A DNA stretch of 41,684 nt, taken from assembly GCA_023653245.1 (NCBI GenBank), contig JAMNXK010000002.1:1-41684 (forward strand). Direction: 5' to 3'. The position numbers were made by a program, and so were the translations under genes. This stretch comes from Tagaea sp. Lineage in GTDB: Bacteria; Pseudomonadota; Alphaproteobacteria; CACIAM-22H2. How positions within the stretch are numbered: position 1 is the first letter of the stretch; each line of letters opens with the position of its first letter. Below, piece after piece: positions 30,191 to 38,552 of this stretch. A model generated the notes under the pieces. The model was not told the origin of the DNA and searched no databases. It saw only the letters and a program-made list of their open reading frames with translations.

Positions 30191-30648
30191 GGAACCTCTC
30201 CGCCGCGATGCTCGAGGCGATCCATGGCGCGCAAACGGACGAGGCCGTCTTGACGATGGTCGAGATCGGCGACGGGGTCGAGGCGCCTTTGCGGCTCGTG
30301 TGCAATCCGGTCAACGTCGTCGCCGGCGGCTACACCTATCTCGGCTATCCGTTCAAGCTGGAACTGCCCAAGCAATCGGGCGAGGGCCGCGCGTCGCAAT
30401 TGATCGTCGACAACGTCGATCGCGATCTCGTCCGCCTCGTGCGCGAACTCGACGAGGCGCCGGGCGTCTATATCAAGATCGTCCTGGCGAGCGATCCGGA
30501 TACGATCGATATGCAGCTCGCGGGCTTGCGCTTGCGCAATGCCGATTGGGATGTCGGTCAAGTCTCCGGCGATCTCACGTTCGAGGACACGCTGGCCGAG
30601 CCGGCGGCCGACACGATGACGCCCGGCCGCTTTCCGGGGCTGTTCTGA
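30187..30648 (+). CDS. DUF1833-like minor tail protein (gpL position)
   Basis: A 153-aa protein with the DUF1833 pattern: MRNLSAAMLEAIHGAQTDEA, then a strand-rich domain (VLTMVEIGDG, RLVCNPVNVVAGGYTYLG) and a helix (NVDRDLVRLVRELDEAPGV) before a second set of strands. DUF1833 proteins lie in lambdoid tail-tip modules. It is coupled by ATGA to both neighbours, confirming the start at 30187. Lambda L carries an iron-sulfur site; no clear Cys set is seen here. Confidence 0.8.
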   Translation: MRNLSAAMLEAIHGAQTDEAVLTMVEIGDGVEAPLRLVCNPVNVVAGGYTYLGYPFKLELPKQSGEGRASQLIVDNVDRDLVRLVRELDEAPGVYIKIVLASDPDTIDMQLAGLRLRNADWDVGQVSGDLTFEDTLAEPAADTMTPGRFPGLF

Positions 30649-31088
30649 TGTCGCGGTTCGGCGAGATTCCGGCCTGGGTCGCGGATTATCAGGCGATCCC
30701 GTTCGTCGAAAGCGGGCGCACGCGCGCGGGCGCCGATTGCTACGGTCTCGTGCTGCTCGTGCTGCGCGAGCAATTCGGCGTCGATATCCCGGCCGATCCG
30801 GTCGGCGCCTGGCGCTTGAACGCCGGCCGCGCCGAACGTGTGGCCCTGGCGGCGCGCGTCGCGCGCGCACGCGAAAGCTGGCAAGAGCTGCGCCGCGACG
30901 AGGCCGGGCCGGGCGCCGTGCTGCTGCTGCGCCATTGGGGGCGGCCGTTGCATGTCGGTCTCGTGTTGAACGATCGCGCGTTCCTGCATAGCGAGCCGGG
31001 AGCGGGGCCACATGTCGCGTCCTATGTCGAGGGCGTGTGGTCCGGCGATCGCGTCCTCGGCTTCTACGCCTGGCGGGCGGCGGCATGA
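30648..31088 (+). CDS. NlpC/P60 family cell-wall peptidase (gpK-like)
   Basis: A 146-aa protein with the NlpC/P60 pattern: catalytic Cys in GADCYGLVLLVL (C31), then His in RPLHVGLVL and a final strand GFYAWRA. Lambda gpK has this domain and a JAB domain; only the P60 part is present here, so the protein is shorter. It probably cuts peptidoglycan peptides when DNA is injected. The start overlaps the previous stop (TGATG), and the end overlaps the J-like gene by ATGA. Confidence 0.88.
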   Translation: MSRFGEIPAWVADYQAIPFVESGRTRAGADCYGLVLLVLREQFGVDIPADPVGAWRLNAGRAERVALAARVARARESWQELRRDEAGPGAVLLLRHWGRPLHVGLVLNDRAFLHSEPGAGPHVASYVEGVWSGDRVLGFYAWRAAA

Positions 31089-34000
31089 CCCGGATCGCCC
31101 CCGCCGAACGGCGTTCGGCGCCGCCCGTCCGCGCGACGTTGTTCCGGCATCCGTTGTCGCGGCTGCACGAACACGCCGAATTCGCGCCCGGTCTTACGAT
31201 CGCGGAAATGCTGGAAGCGTCGGACTTTCCGCCGCGCGTGTGGGGCTGGCTGCGCGTCCATATCGGCGAGCATGAAATTCCGCGCGATCTGTGGCGCGTG
31301 GTGCGGCCGAAACCGGGCGCGCCCTTGGTCGCGGAAATCGTGCCGCGCCGGGGCGGGGGCGGCATTCTGCGGATCGTCGCGATGATCGCGGTCATCGCCT
31401 TCGCCGCCTGGGTCGCGCCGACGATCGCCGGCGGCTTGGGCCTGGTCGGCGAGGCGGGCACGTCGGCGGCGTTCGTCGCTGGCAGCACGGGCGCGAAGAT
31501 CGTCACCGGCCTGATCGGCGGCATCGTGACAATGGTCGGCAATCTCGTGATCGGCGCGTTGATCCCGCCGCCGTCGCCGGCGGCGCCGGCGGTCAGCGGC
31601 TTCGGCGCGCAATCGTCGCTCTCGTCGCCGACCTATCAGATCACGGGCACGCAGAACCGGCTCAATCCCTACGGCCCGATCCCGCGCGTGTTCGGCGAGC
31701 GGCGCGTTTTTCCCGTGCTGGCCGCGAAAGCCTATTCCGAGACGTTGGGCGACAAGCGCTATTTCCGGATGCTGCTCGCGGTGGGCTATGGCCCGATCTC
31801 GATCGATCAAATCCGGATCGGCAATACGCCGATCGAAGCGTTCGACAATGTCGAGGTCGAGATTCGCGAAGGCTGGCCGACGGACGAACCGCGGGCCTTG
31901 TTCACGCGCCGGATTTCCGAAACGCAATTGTCCGTGGCGCTCTCGCAGTCGGCCGGTTGGCGCACGACGCGAACCGAGAACGATGCGGTCTCCGCGTCGA
32001 TCGACATCGCGTTCGAACGGGGCCTCGCCTATTACAACACGGCCGGCGGGACCGACGCGCTGACCGTCGCGTTCGAGGCGGAGTATCGCGCCGCCGGCGA
32101 TACCGGCGCTTGGACGCCGATCGCCTGGGATTCGGGCAGCGATACCGGCTATTCGACGGCGGGCATCGTCTCGATCTCGGCGAACTCGACCTCGGCCGTG
32201 CGCCGGGGCGGGCGTTTCACCTTCCCGTCGACGGGAACCTACGATGTCCGCTTGCGCCGCACGACGGCGGATTCGAGCGATTCCCGCACGATCAATCAAT
32301 CGACCTGGACCGCGTTGCGCACGATCCGCGCCGACGCGCCCATGAATATGGACGGGATCGCGACGCTCGCGCTGCGGATCGAATCCTACGAGCAGCTCAA
32401 CAATCAGCTTCAGGAAATCACCTGCCGCGCCCGCAGCTGGCATCGCGTCTGGAACGGCGCGGCCTGGGCTTGGGCGATGACGCGCTTGCCGCCTTGGCAT
32501 TGCGTCGATCTGCTGACGCGGCGCGGCGCGAAAACGCTGCTCGCCGATAGCCGGATCGACGCGCCGGCGTTCAAGGCGTGGGCGGATGCGTGCATGCCCG
32601 ACGGCCCGTCGGGCGATCCGAAATGGACGTTCGACGGCGTGATCGAAGGCGGATCGGTCGGCGAAGCGTTCTCGACGATCGCCGCGCATGGAAGGGCGCG
32701 CTTCGGTTTCTCGCCCGACGGCAAGTATTCGATCGTCCGCGACGTGGCGCAGGACACGCCCGTTCTGCATATCACGCCGCGCAATTCCTTCGGCTATCGG
32801 GGGACGCGCGATCTGCGCGATCTGCCCCATGCCGTGCGCGTGCGCTTCTCCGATCCGGATATCGATTATCAGGAGAACGAGGTCGTCGTTTACGCCGACG
32901 GATACGATGCGGCGACGGCCGACGAGTTCGACACGCTCGATCTCTACGGCTGCACCTCGCCGGATATGGCCTGGCGCGAGGGCCGCTATCATCTCGCCGT
33001 CGCCTATCTGCGCCGCGAGCGGCACGAGGTCTTCCAGGACATCGAATTTCTGCGCGCGACGGACGGCGATCTCGTCCAGTTCGCGCATGACGTGATCGCG
33101 GTCGGCCTCGCGCAAGGCCGTATCGTGTCGCGGATCGAGGCCGGGTCCGACACGACGGGATTCGTTCTCGACGAAGAAATGCCGATGGAAGCCGGCAAGG
33201 ATTACGCGCTGCGCGTCCGGCACAAGGACGGCGCCTCGCAGGTCTTGGCGCTCGCGACCGTCGCCGGGAACTCCAAGACCGTGACGCTCGCCGCGCCGCT
33301 CGCGACGGCGCTCGCGCCCGCGCCGGGCGATCTCGCCCTGTTCGGCGAGGCGGGTTTGGAATCGATGCCGGCGATCGTCAAAGGCGTCGAGCCGGGCGCC
33401 GATCTGACCGCGAAACTGATCCTGATCCCGGCCGCGCCCGAGGTTCACGACGCCGACGCCGGCGACATTCCGCCTTTCGTGAGTTACGCGACGCCGATCG
33501 ATCGCGCCACGCCGCGACCCGTCGGGCTGTTCCTGGCGGCGTCGACGGCCGAGCTGCGCGCGATGGCCGACGGTACGATCCGCCCGCGCATCCGCGTTCG
33601 CTGGAACATGCCGAGCGCCGACGCGGTCTTGGGCGGTGTGGATATCGAGATCCAATGGCGGCCGGACGCCGCGCCAGAAGCGCCTTGGGGGCCGAGCGTG
33701 TTCACGTCCGGCGGATCGCCGGAATACTTTATCGAGGACGTGATCGAGAGCCGTCCGGCCGAGGGCGTCGTCTCGCGCTACGAGGTGCGCTTGCGTTCGG
33801 TCGCGCGCGTCTCGACGCTTAAATCCGATTGGCTGAGCGACACGGTCGAGGTCGTCGGCAAGACCGCCTTGCCGTCGGACGTGCTGGGTTTCTCGGCCGC
33901 CGCGAACGGCACGGCGGCGGTGCTGCGCTGGTCGCCCGTCGACGATCTCGATCTCGACGGTTACGACATCCGTTTCGCGCCGGCGGGCGTAACGGTCTGG

Positions 34001-34840
34001 TCGTCCGCGACGCCGCTCAGCCAGGCGACGGGCGGCACGTCGATGACGACGATCGCGGTTCCGCCGGGCGACTGGAATTTCCTGATCAAGGCGCGCGACG
34101 CGTCGGGCAATCTTTCGGCGAACGCGGCGATCGCCGCGACCTCGATCGGCGCGATCCCGGTCGGCTCGACCAACATCGTCGTCTATACCGCGCCACAGGC
34201 GCCCGATTGGCCGGGCGTGAAAACGAACTGCCATGTCCATTGGTCCGGCGTGCTGGTCCCGAACTCGACGAAGCTCGCCGTCGACGTGACCGAGGCCGAG
34301 GCGGCGGCCGCGTTCAATCCGGGCCAGGTCGCGAAAGCGGTCTACGAGGCGCCGGAAATCGATCTCGGGTTCGACGCGCGCGTGCGCTCCTACGCGGCGA
34401 CGGCCGCGCAGCTCGGCGCCGGCGAAACGGCGGGGGCGGCAATCTGCCAGCTCGAGCAGGATTACCGCCTCGATGCCGGCGCCTATGACGGTTTCGAGCC
34501 TTGGACGATCGGCACGAACGATCTGCGCAAGGCCAAACAGCGAATCGCACTGCGCGCGGCCGACGGTGCGGCCGTCGCGACGGCCTTCACGCCGACGATC
34601 GACGCGGCCGTCCGCCAGGACGAGGCCGGGATTGAGGTCGCGGTTCCATCGGTCGGTCTCGCGGTCGCGTTCAACCGGCGCTTTTTCAGCAAGCCGAACG
34701 TCCAGGTGACGCCGGTCGGCGGCGTCGCGCAGCAAGCCTGGGCCGAAAGCGTGACGCTGACCGGCTGCGTTCTCAAATGCGCGACGGGCGCCGGCGCCCT
34801 GACGGCCGGTAGCGTCAACTATCAAGCGACGGGGGTTTAA
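31085..34840 (+). CDS. Fused tail-tip protein: gpI-like N-terminus plus J-like host-specificity protein
   Basis: A 1251-aa protein. Residues about 20-85 resemble the small ubiquitin-like gpI domain (EFAPGLTIAEMLEASDFPP, RVVRPKPG). A hydrophobic segment follows (about 95-120, ILRIVAMIAVIAFAAWVAP). The J-like part starts with SPTYQITGTQNRLNPYGPIP, the usual opening of phage tip proteins, and runs through baseplate-hub domains. An FnIII-like region (about 935-1025, AVLRWSPVDDLDLDGYDIRF) and a C-terminal fibre-binding part follow. Lambda encodes I and J separately in the same order, after K. It probably contacts the host receptor. Palindrome copy 8 lies in codons 7-12. Confidence 0.9.
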   Translation: MTRIAPAERRSAPPVRATLFRHPLSRLHEHAEFAPGLTIAEMLEASDFPPRVWGWLRVHIGEHEIPRDLWRVVRPKPGAPLVAEIVPRRGGGGILRIVAMIAVIAFAAWVAPTIAGGLGLVGEAGTSAAFVAGSTGAKIVTGLIGGIVTMVGNLVIGALIPPPSPAAPAVSGFGAQSSLSSPTYQITGTQNRLNPYGPIPRVFGERRVFPVLAAKAYSETLGDKRYFRMLLAVGYGPISIDQIRIGNTPIEAFDNVEVEIREGWPTDEPRALFTRRISETQLSVALSQSAGWRTTRTENDAVSASIDIAFERGLAYYNTAGGTDALTVAFEAEYRAAGDTGAWTPIAWDSGSDTGYSTAGIVSISANSTSAVRRGGRFTFPSTGTYDVRLRRTTADSSDSRTINQSTWTALRTIRADAPMNMDGIATLALRIESYEQLNNQLQEITCRARSWHRVWNGAAWAWAMTRLPPWHCVDLLTRRGAKTLLADSRIDAPAFKAWADACMPDGPSGDPKWTFDGVIEGGSVGEAFSTIAAHGRARFGFSPDGKYSIVRDVAQDTPVLHITPRNSFGYRGTRDLRDLPHAVRVRFSDPDIDYQENEVVVYADGYDAATADEFDTLDLYGCTSPDMAWREGRYHLAVAYLRRERHEVFQDIEFLRATDGDLVQFAHDVIAVGLAQGRIVSRIEAGSDTTGFVLDEEMPMEAGKDYALRVRHKDGASQVLALATVAGNSKTVTLAAPLATALAPAPGDLALFGEAGLESMPAIVKGVEPGADLTAKLILIPAAPEVHDADAGDIPPFVSYATPIDRATPRPVGLFLAASTAELRAMADGTIRPRIRVRWNMPSADAVLGGVDIEIQWRPDAAPEAPWGPSVFTSGGSPEYFIEDVIESRPAEGVVSRYEVRLRSVARVSTLKSDWLSDTVEVVGKTALPSDVLGFSAAANGTAAVLRWSPVDDLDLDGYDIRFAPAGVTVWSSATPLSQATGGTSMTTIAVPPGDWNFLIKARDASGNLSANAAIAATSIGAIPVGSTNIVVYTAPQAPDWPGVKTNCHVHWSGVLVPNSTKLAVDVTEAEAAAAFNPGQVAKAVYEAPEIDLGFDARVRSYAATAAQLGAGETAGAAICQLEQDYRLDAGAYDGFEPWTIGTNDLRKAKQRIALRAADGAAVATAFTPTIDAAVRQDEAGIEVAVPSVGLAVAFNRRFFSKPNVQVTPVGGVAQQAWAESVTLTGCVLKCATGAGALTAGSVNYQATGV
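31102..31120. repeat. Prophage palindrome copy 8, inside the tail-tip gene
   Basis: CGCCGAACG-G-CGTTCGGCG is read in codon phase 1 of the 17-mer as Ala-Glu-Arg-Arg-Ser-Ala, near the N-terminus and before the recognised domain. Confidence 0.85.
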
Positions 34841-35368
34841 GTGATCGCACCTTACGTGCCGCCGAATCATACGGCGCAGGATTTCGCGACCTGGAAATCG
34901 ATGGTCGACAATGCGGCCGTCGCGATGGAACGGCTCGGCGTCGTTTTCAAGGCCGAGGCGCAATCGATGCCGAATATGACGATCCGTGTTCTCGCCGGGG
35001 CGTTGCTGGTCAATGGCGCGTTGCTCGAGGTGCCCGCGCAAAGCACCGGAACGATCGCCGCGCCCGTCACGAATCCGCGCATCGATCGGGTGGTGATCGA
35101 TGCCGTAACGGGCGCCGTCTCCGTCGTGACGGGGGCCGAGAACGCCTCGCCGGTGGTGCCGGCAATTCCGTCGGGCAAGTTGCCGATCGCGCGCGTGACG
35201 CTCTCGCCGTCGACCGTGTCGATCGGCAATTCGCTTCTGTTCGACGAGCGTCTCGCGGTCGGCGGTTCGTCGTCGGCCGCCGCCTCGTCGATCGATCCGG
35301 CCTTGGAAGCGCGCGTTCTGGCGCAAGCCTACGCGCGGCATATTCCCTTGTTCAACCTCGCGACTTGA
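34841..35368 (+). CDS. Tail fibre-associated protein, 175 aa
   Basis: It starts at a GTG directly after the tip-protein stop, with GGGGG upstream. It opens MIAPYVPPNHTAQDFATWKS, then strand-rich repeats (NPRIDRVVIDAVTGAVSVVT, GKLPIARVTLSPSTVSIG) and a helical end (ALEARVLAQAYARHIPLF). The pattern is of a distal tail or fibre connector. I do not recognise a named family. It is likely to help attach the fibre to the tip. Confidence 0.7.
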   Translation: MIAPYVPPNHTAQDFATWKSMVDNAAVAMERLGVVFKAEAQSMPNMTIRVLAGALLVNGALLEVPAQSTGTIAAPVTNPRIDRVVIDAVTGAVSVVTGAENASPVVPAIPSGKLPIARVTLSPSTVSIGNSLLFDERLAVGGSSSAAASSIDPALEARVLAQAYARHIPLFNLAT

Positions 35369-35380
35369 TAGGAGACAACG

Positions 35381-35809
35381 ATGTCCGTTCAACCCGCCTA
35401 TGCCTCTATCCCGAATGCGCCGGTCGTCAATTTCGCGACGGCGAACACGAACCGCGACGGCACGGGCACGATCGCCACGCTGTTGACGGCGCGCGCCCCT
35501 GGTACGCGCGTCGAGCGCGTCAACATCAAGGCCGCCGGCACGACGACGGCCGGAATGGTCCGTATCTACAAAAAGACGAACGGGCTCACGCGCAACGCCG
35601 ACGGGTCGATCGCGTCCTATGCGGCGCCGACCTGGCGTCTCGTCGCCGAAATCGCGGTATCGGCGATCACGCCATCCGCGTCTCTCGCGACCTTCGAAGG
35701 CGCCTGGGCGCCGACGAACGGTTTCACGCTGGAAGACGGCGAGCAATTGGGCGTGTCGACGCACAACGCCGAAGCGTTCAACGCCTGGGTTCAGGCCGGC
35801 AACCTCTAG
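35381..35809 (+). CDS. Tail fibre or baseplate decoration protein, 142 aa
   Basis: The ATG has GGAG 6-7 nt upstream. The protein is rich in strands and Thr/Ala (MSVQPAYASIPNAPVVNFAT, GTGTIATLLTARAPGTRVER, TWRLVAEIAVSAITPSAS), with the look of a small beta-sandwich tail protein. It belongs to the block of short fibre genes after J. No family is recognised. Confidence 0.7.
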   Translation: MSVQPAYASIPNAPVVNFATANTNRDGTGTIATLLTARAPGTRVERVNIKAAGTTTAGMVRIYKKTNGLTRNADGSIASYAAPTWRLVAEIAVSAITPSASLATFEGAWAPTNGFTLEDGEQLGVSTHNAEAFNAWVQAGNL

Positions 35810-35820
35810 GACTACGAAAA

Positions 35821-36345
35821 ATGAACCAAGGTCTGTTCGGGTTCCCGTCCGCGCTCGGACAGGGCGGCGCGGCGGGGCTGACGCTGGGCGCGGTCATCCC
35901 CATGACCAGCGGCGTCGCGAAGGATGTTCTATCAATCCCGTCGGGAACGAAACTTATCCTCGCGACGTTCAACGGCGTTTCAACGAATGGCTCAAGCGCG
36001 ATCGCCGTCCAGCTAGGCTCGCGCGGCGTGCCGCAAACCTCTGGATATGGCGGTCGCGATAGCCGCTTGTCCGGCGGCTCTGTCGTGACGGGGGCGTTGT
36101 CCAACTGTTTCAGCCTTTACGACGCGGCTGCGGCGGTCGGCTATAGCGGGCAAATGACTTTTGCCCTGCACGATGCGGCCAACAACATTTGGACCGCTTG
36201 GGGGCAGGTGAACGACGAAAGTTCGAACATTCACACCTGCACGGGGCGCGTCACTTTGTCGGGCGCGCTCGACATGATGCGTTTCACGACGAAAGTCGGC
36301 ACCGACGTTTTCGACGCCGGATCAATCAGCTTTATGTACATGTGA
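35821..36345 (+). CDS. Putative receptor-binding tail fibre protein, 174 aa
   Basis: It starts at the ATG at 35821; the longer upstream frame is a shadow of the previous gene. The start MNQGLFGFPSALGQGGAAGL, then Gly/Ser-rich strands (LILATFNGVSTNGSSAIAVQ) and a C-terminal DVFDAGSISFMYM, fit a short beta-structured fibre tip. Codon use is less uniform than in the neighbours, with more A/T, which fits a fast-changing receptor-binding gene. Function is inferred from position. Confidence 0.65.
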   Translation: MNQGLFGFPSALGQGGAAGLTLGAVIPMTSGVAKDVLSIPSGTKLILATFNGVSTNGSSAIAVQLGSRGVPQTSGYGGRDSRLSGGSVVTGALSNCFSLYDAAAAVGYSGQMTFALHDAANNIWTAWGQVNDESSNIHTCTGRVTLSGALDMMRFTTKVGTDVFDAGSISFMYM

Positions 36346-36352
36346 GGCGCGC

Positions 36353-36787
36353 ATGTCCGACGTTTTTCAAGTCGATCTCAAGACGGGCGCAAAGATCGCC
36401 CGGTCGTATACGGCCGAGGAACTAGCTGCCTTGCCGCCCCCTCCGACCTACGCCGAGGCGAAATCTGCGAAGCTCGCCGCGCTTGCGGCGTTGCGTTACG
36501 CCCGAGAAACGGCCGGGATCGGCGGGTTCCGGACCGATCGCGAAAGCCAGGCATTGCTGACCGGCGCGGCTCTCGCGGCGACGCTCGACGCCGCTTACAC
36601 CGTCGATTGGAAGGGCGATGGCGGCTGGATCACGTTGAACGCCGCCCAATTGCTCGACGCCGCGCAAGCCGTCCGCGCGCATGTGCAAGCCTGCTTCTCG
36701 GCCGAGCGCGCGCACGCGGAAGCGATCGAAGCGCTAACGACGGTCGCGGCCGTTACCGCATACGATTTCTCGACCGGGTGGCCGTGA
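36353..36787 (+). CDS. DUF4376-like protein, fibre assembly or tail accessory
   Basis: A 144-aa protein. After a short N-terminus comes the helical DUF4376 pattern: ALRYARETAGIGGFRTDRES, ALAATLDAAYTVDWKGDGGW, LLDAAQAVRAHVQACFSAER. DUF4376 proteins occur after tail fibre genes and are thought to act in fibre assembly. GAGG precedes the ATG. It overlaps the next gene by TGATG. Confidence 0.8.
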   Translation: MSDVFQVDLKTGAKIARSYTAEELAALPPPPTYAEAKSAKLAALAALRYARETAGIGGFRTDRESQALLTGAALAATLDAAYTVDWKGDGGWITLNAAQLLDAAQAVRAHVQACFSAERAHAEAIEALTTVAAVTAYDFSTGWP

Positions 36788-37098
36788 TGACCGATCTTCC
36801 GGCGGGCGTGCGCGTGATCCATGCCGACGATCTCAAAAAACTGTTGAAGGAAGCCGCACAGGAAGGCGTGCGCGATTTCCTGGCCGAGATCGGCGTCAAA
36901 CGCGACGACGCGCATTTGCTGCGCAGCGCGATCGAATTCCAGAAAGCGATCGACAAGGCGAAGGGCGAGGTCGGCACGACGATCACGCAAACGCTGACGA
37001 AGGCGCTGATCTACGTCGCCGCCGCCGGCGCGCTGATGCTGATCGCCAAGGCCTTGGGCATTCCGGCGGCGGCCGTCGCCGCCTTCTCCCGCAACTGA
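36787..37098 (+). CDS. Small membrane protein, 103 aa, possible DUF6127-like
   Basis: A polar N-terminus (VIHADDLKKLLKEAAQEGVR) resembles DUF6127 proteins. It is followed by a single transmembrane segment (about 73-95, LIYVAAAGALMLIAKALGIP). It lies just before the holin candidate and lysis genes, so it may assist lysis or be an anti-holin. The ATG overlaps the previous stop. Confidence 0.6.
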   Translation: MTDLPAGVRVIHADDLKKLLKEAAQEGVRDFLAEIGVKRDDAHLLRSAIEFQKAIDKAKGEVGTTITQTLTKALIYVAAAGALMLIAKALGIPAAAVAAFSRN

Positions 37099-37109
37099 AA
37101 GGGAACATC

Positions 37110-37346
37110 ATGGAAGGTTCGATTTTCGACGTGATCGCCAGCGTCTCGACGGCGCTGCGTATCCTGACCGCGATGCTCGCACTCTGGCTGCTCGGCTGGG
37201 TGCTGCGCCGCTACGATCTGCGGCTCGGCATCGTGTGGAAGGAATCGGTCTGGCCGACGCTGAGCGCCGACGCGCGCGCGCTCGCGCTTTATTTCGGGCT
37301 GCGCTTCGTCGGCTGCTGCTTGCTGATCGGCGCGGTGCTGAAATGA
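37110..37346 (+). CDS. Holin candidate, 78 aa, two membrane spans
   Basis: Two transmembrane segments (about 15-33, TALRILTAMLALWLLGW, and about 56-77, ALALYFGLRFVGCCLLIGAV) with a short basic loop between them, as in class II holins. AAAGGGAAC lies before the ATG. It overlaps the lytic transglycosylase gene by ATGA, so the two are coupled. The first position in the lysis cassette supports the call. Sequence similarity to a known holin family was not seen. Confidence 0.65.
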   Translation: MEGSIFDVIASVSTALRILTAMLALWLLGWVLRRYDLRLGIVWKESVWPTLSADARALALYFGLRFVGCCLLIGAVLK

Positions 37347-37930
37347 GGGCCGTCTTCGCGCTCGCCGCTTTGCTGGCGGGGCTCGTCGCGTCGCCGGCGT
37401 CGGCGCAACGCTTCCCCGATCGTTACGATCCGGCGATCGAGGCGGCGGCGCGCCATTATTGGCCGGGCGTGCCGTGGCGCTTGTGGAAGGCGCAGCTCTG
37501 GCAGGAATCCGGATTGCGGGCGGATGCCGTCTCCCCGGTCGGCGCCAAGGGAATTGCGCAATTCATGCCGGCGACATGGGCCGAGATCACGCGCGCGATG
37601 GGCCGGACCGACGTGCATCCGTTCCTCGCCGAACCGGCGATCGAGGCGGGCGCCTTCTACATGGCGCAGCTGCGCCGGCATTGGCAGCGCCAGGGTGCCG
37701 GCGCGGCCGACACGCATCGCCTGGCGCAAGCCAGTTACAACGCGGGGCAGGGGAGTATCCGACGCGCCGCGCGCAGCTGCGGCCCGCGCGGCGACGGCCG
37801 CGAGTTCGAAACCGATTGGGCGAAGGTCGCGGAATGTCTGCCGGCGATCACGGGCAAGCACGCGGCCGAGACGATCGGCTATGTTCGCCAGATCGCGCGG
37901 TGGTTCGCGATGATGGAGATCGCGCGATGA
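37343..37930 (+). CDS. Exported lytic transglycosylase (endolysin)
   Basis: A 195-aa protein with a Sec signal peptide (1-21, ending ASA). The SLT domain has the catalytic Glu in LWQESGL (E55), GAKGIAQFMPATW (69-79) and ASYNAGQG. It cleaves the glycan strands of peptidoglycan. Because it carries its own signal it can leave the cytoplasm through Sec; the holin may then only collapse the membrane potential. It is coupled on both sides by ATGA overlaps. The longer frame upstream is a shadow. Confidence 0.92.
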   Translation: MRAVFALAALLAGLVASPASAQRFPDRYDPAIEAAARHYWPGVPWRLWKAQLWQESGLRADAVSPVGAKGIAQFMPATWAEITRAMGRTDVHPFLAEPAIEAGAFYMAQLRRHWQRQGAGAADTHRLAQASYNAGQGSIRRAARSCGPRGDGREFETDWAKVAECLPAITGKHAAETIGYVRQIARWFAMMEIAR

Positions 37931-38337
37931 TGGCCGCGATCTCGGCCGGCTTCGCCCTTCTGAAGCAACCCAAAGCCCTGGCGATCGGCGCGGTCGCGCT
38001 GGCGGTCTCGGCGGTGTTCCTGTGGCAGCGTTGGACGATCGCCGATCTTCGGACGGATGTCGCGCGGCTCGACGGTCAGCTCGCCCTTGCGCGCGCGAAT
38101 CTCGAGACGGCGGCGCGCGTCAACGATCGCAACGTCGCCGAACTCGACAAGGTCAGGTCGGCGGTCGCGGCCGACCGAACGGCGTTCGGCGCCGAACTCG
38201 CGAACCTCGAAGCGCGCTGCCAGGCGCGCACGGCCATCAAAAAGGAGATCCAGCGTGTCCAAGCCCAAAGCCCGGCGCAATGCCCTGTGGCTGATTCCGT
38301 GCGCGCCGCTCTTCGCGGCTTGCAGCCCGACCCCTGA
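37927..38337 (+). CDS. Inner-membrane spanin (Rz-like)
   Basis: A 136-aa protein with one N-terminal membrane anchor (about 15-38, ALAIGAVALAVSAVFLWQRW). A coiled-coil follows (LRTDVARLDGQLALARANLE...), then a Cys-containing C-terminus. This is the classic Rz layout. The o-spanin gene starts within its 3' part in a different frame. Both are needed for outer-membrane disruption at the end of lysis. Start 37927 overlaps the previous stop by ATGA. Palindrome copy 9 lies inside it. Confidence 0.85.
   Translation: MMAAISAGFALLKQPKALAIGAVALAVSAVFLWQRWTIADLRTDVARLDGQLALARANLETAARVNDRNVAELDKVRSAVAADRTAFGAELANLEARCQARTAIKKEIQRVQAQSPAQCPVADSVRAALRGLQPDP
38175..38189. repeat. Prophage palindrome copy 9 (15 bp), inside the Rz-like gene
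   Basis: CCGAACG-G-CGTTCGG; the outer G of the 17-mer is A here. It is read in codon phase 2 of the 17-mer as Arg-Thr-Ala-Phe-Gly, in the coiled-coil part of the spanin. Confidence 0.8.
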
Positions 38338-38542
38338 GCCGAAGGTTCTCGTCCAGATCGAGCGCGTCGTCGTGACACCGCCGCCGGCGCTGCTGCGCTG
38401 CGAGGCCGAGCCGCGCCGTCCCGCCGGCGCTGACGCGGATCAGGATGTTCTCGCCGGCTGGATCGTCGACGTGACGATCGCCGGCCGCTCGTGCCGCGAC
38501 CGACTCGATGCGATCCGCAAATTCGTCGACGACACGAGGTAG
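38255..38542 (+). CDS. Outer-membrane spanin lipoprotein (Rz1-like), nested start
   Basis: 95 aa from a GTG at 38255 with AAGGAG 7 nt upstream, inside the Rz-like gene in the +1 frame; 83 bp overlap. A signal sequence (VSKPKARRNALWLIPCAPLF) ends in a lipobox AAC, with Cys23 as the lipidated residue, then the Pro-rich VVVTPPPALLRCEAEPRRPA typical of Rz1. It pairs with the Rz-like protein to span the periplasm. The 5' end of the frame is open far upstream, but the ribosome site and signal fix the start. Confidence 0.85.
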   Translation: MSKPKARRNALWLIPCAPLFAACSPTPEPKVLVQIERVVVTPPPALLRCEAEPRRPAGADADQDVLAGWIVDVTIAGRSCRDRLDAIRKFVDDTR

Positions 38543-38552
38543 CGCAGCAAAA

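Noticed and set aside
31064..35764. 1566-codon antisense open frame on the minus strand
   Set aside because: It spans the tail-tip and fibre genes in the codon-complement frame. High GC at third positions removes stops there; the translation is Arg/Asp-rich with no domain. The plus-strand genes have motifs, ribosome sites and coupled junctions.
34841..36345. Diversity-generating retroelement acting on the tail fibre genes
   Set aside because: No reverse transcriptase gene and no template/variable repeat pair was seen near the fibres.
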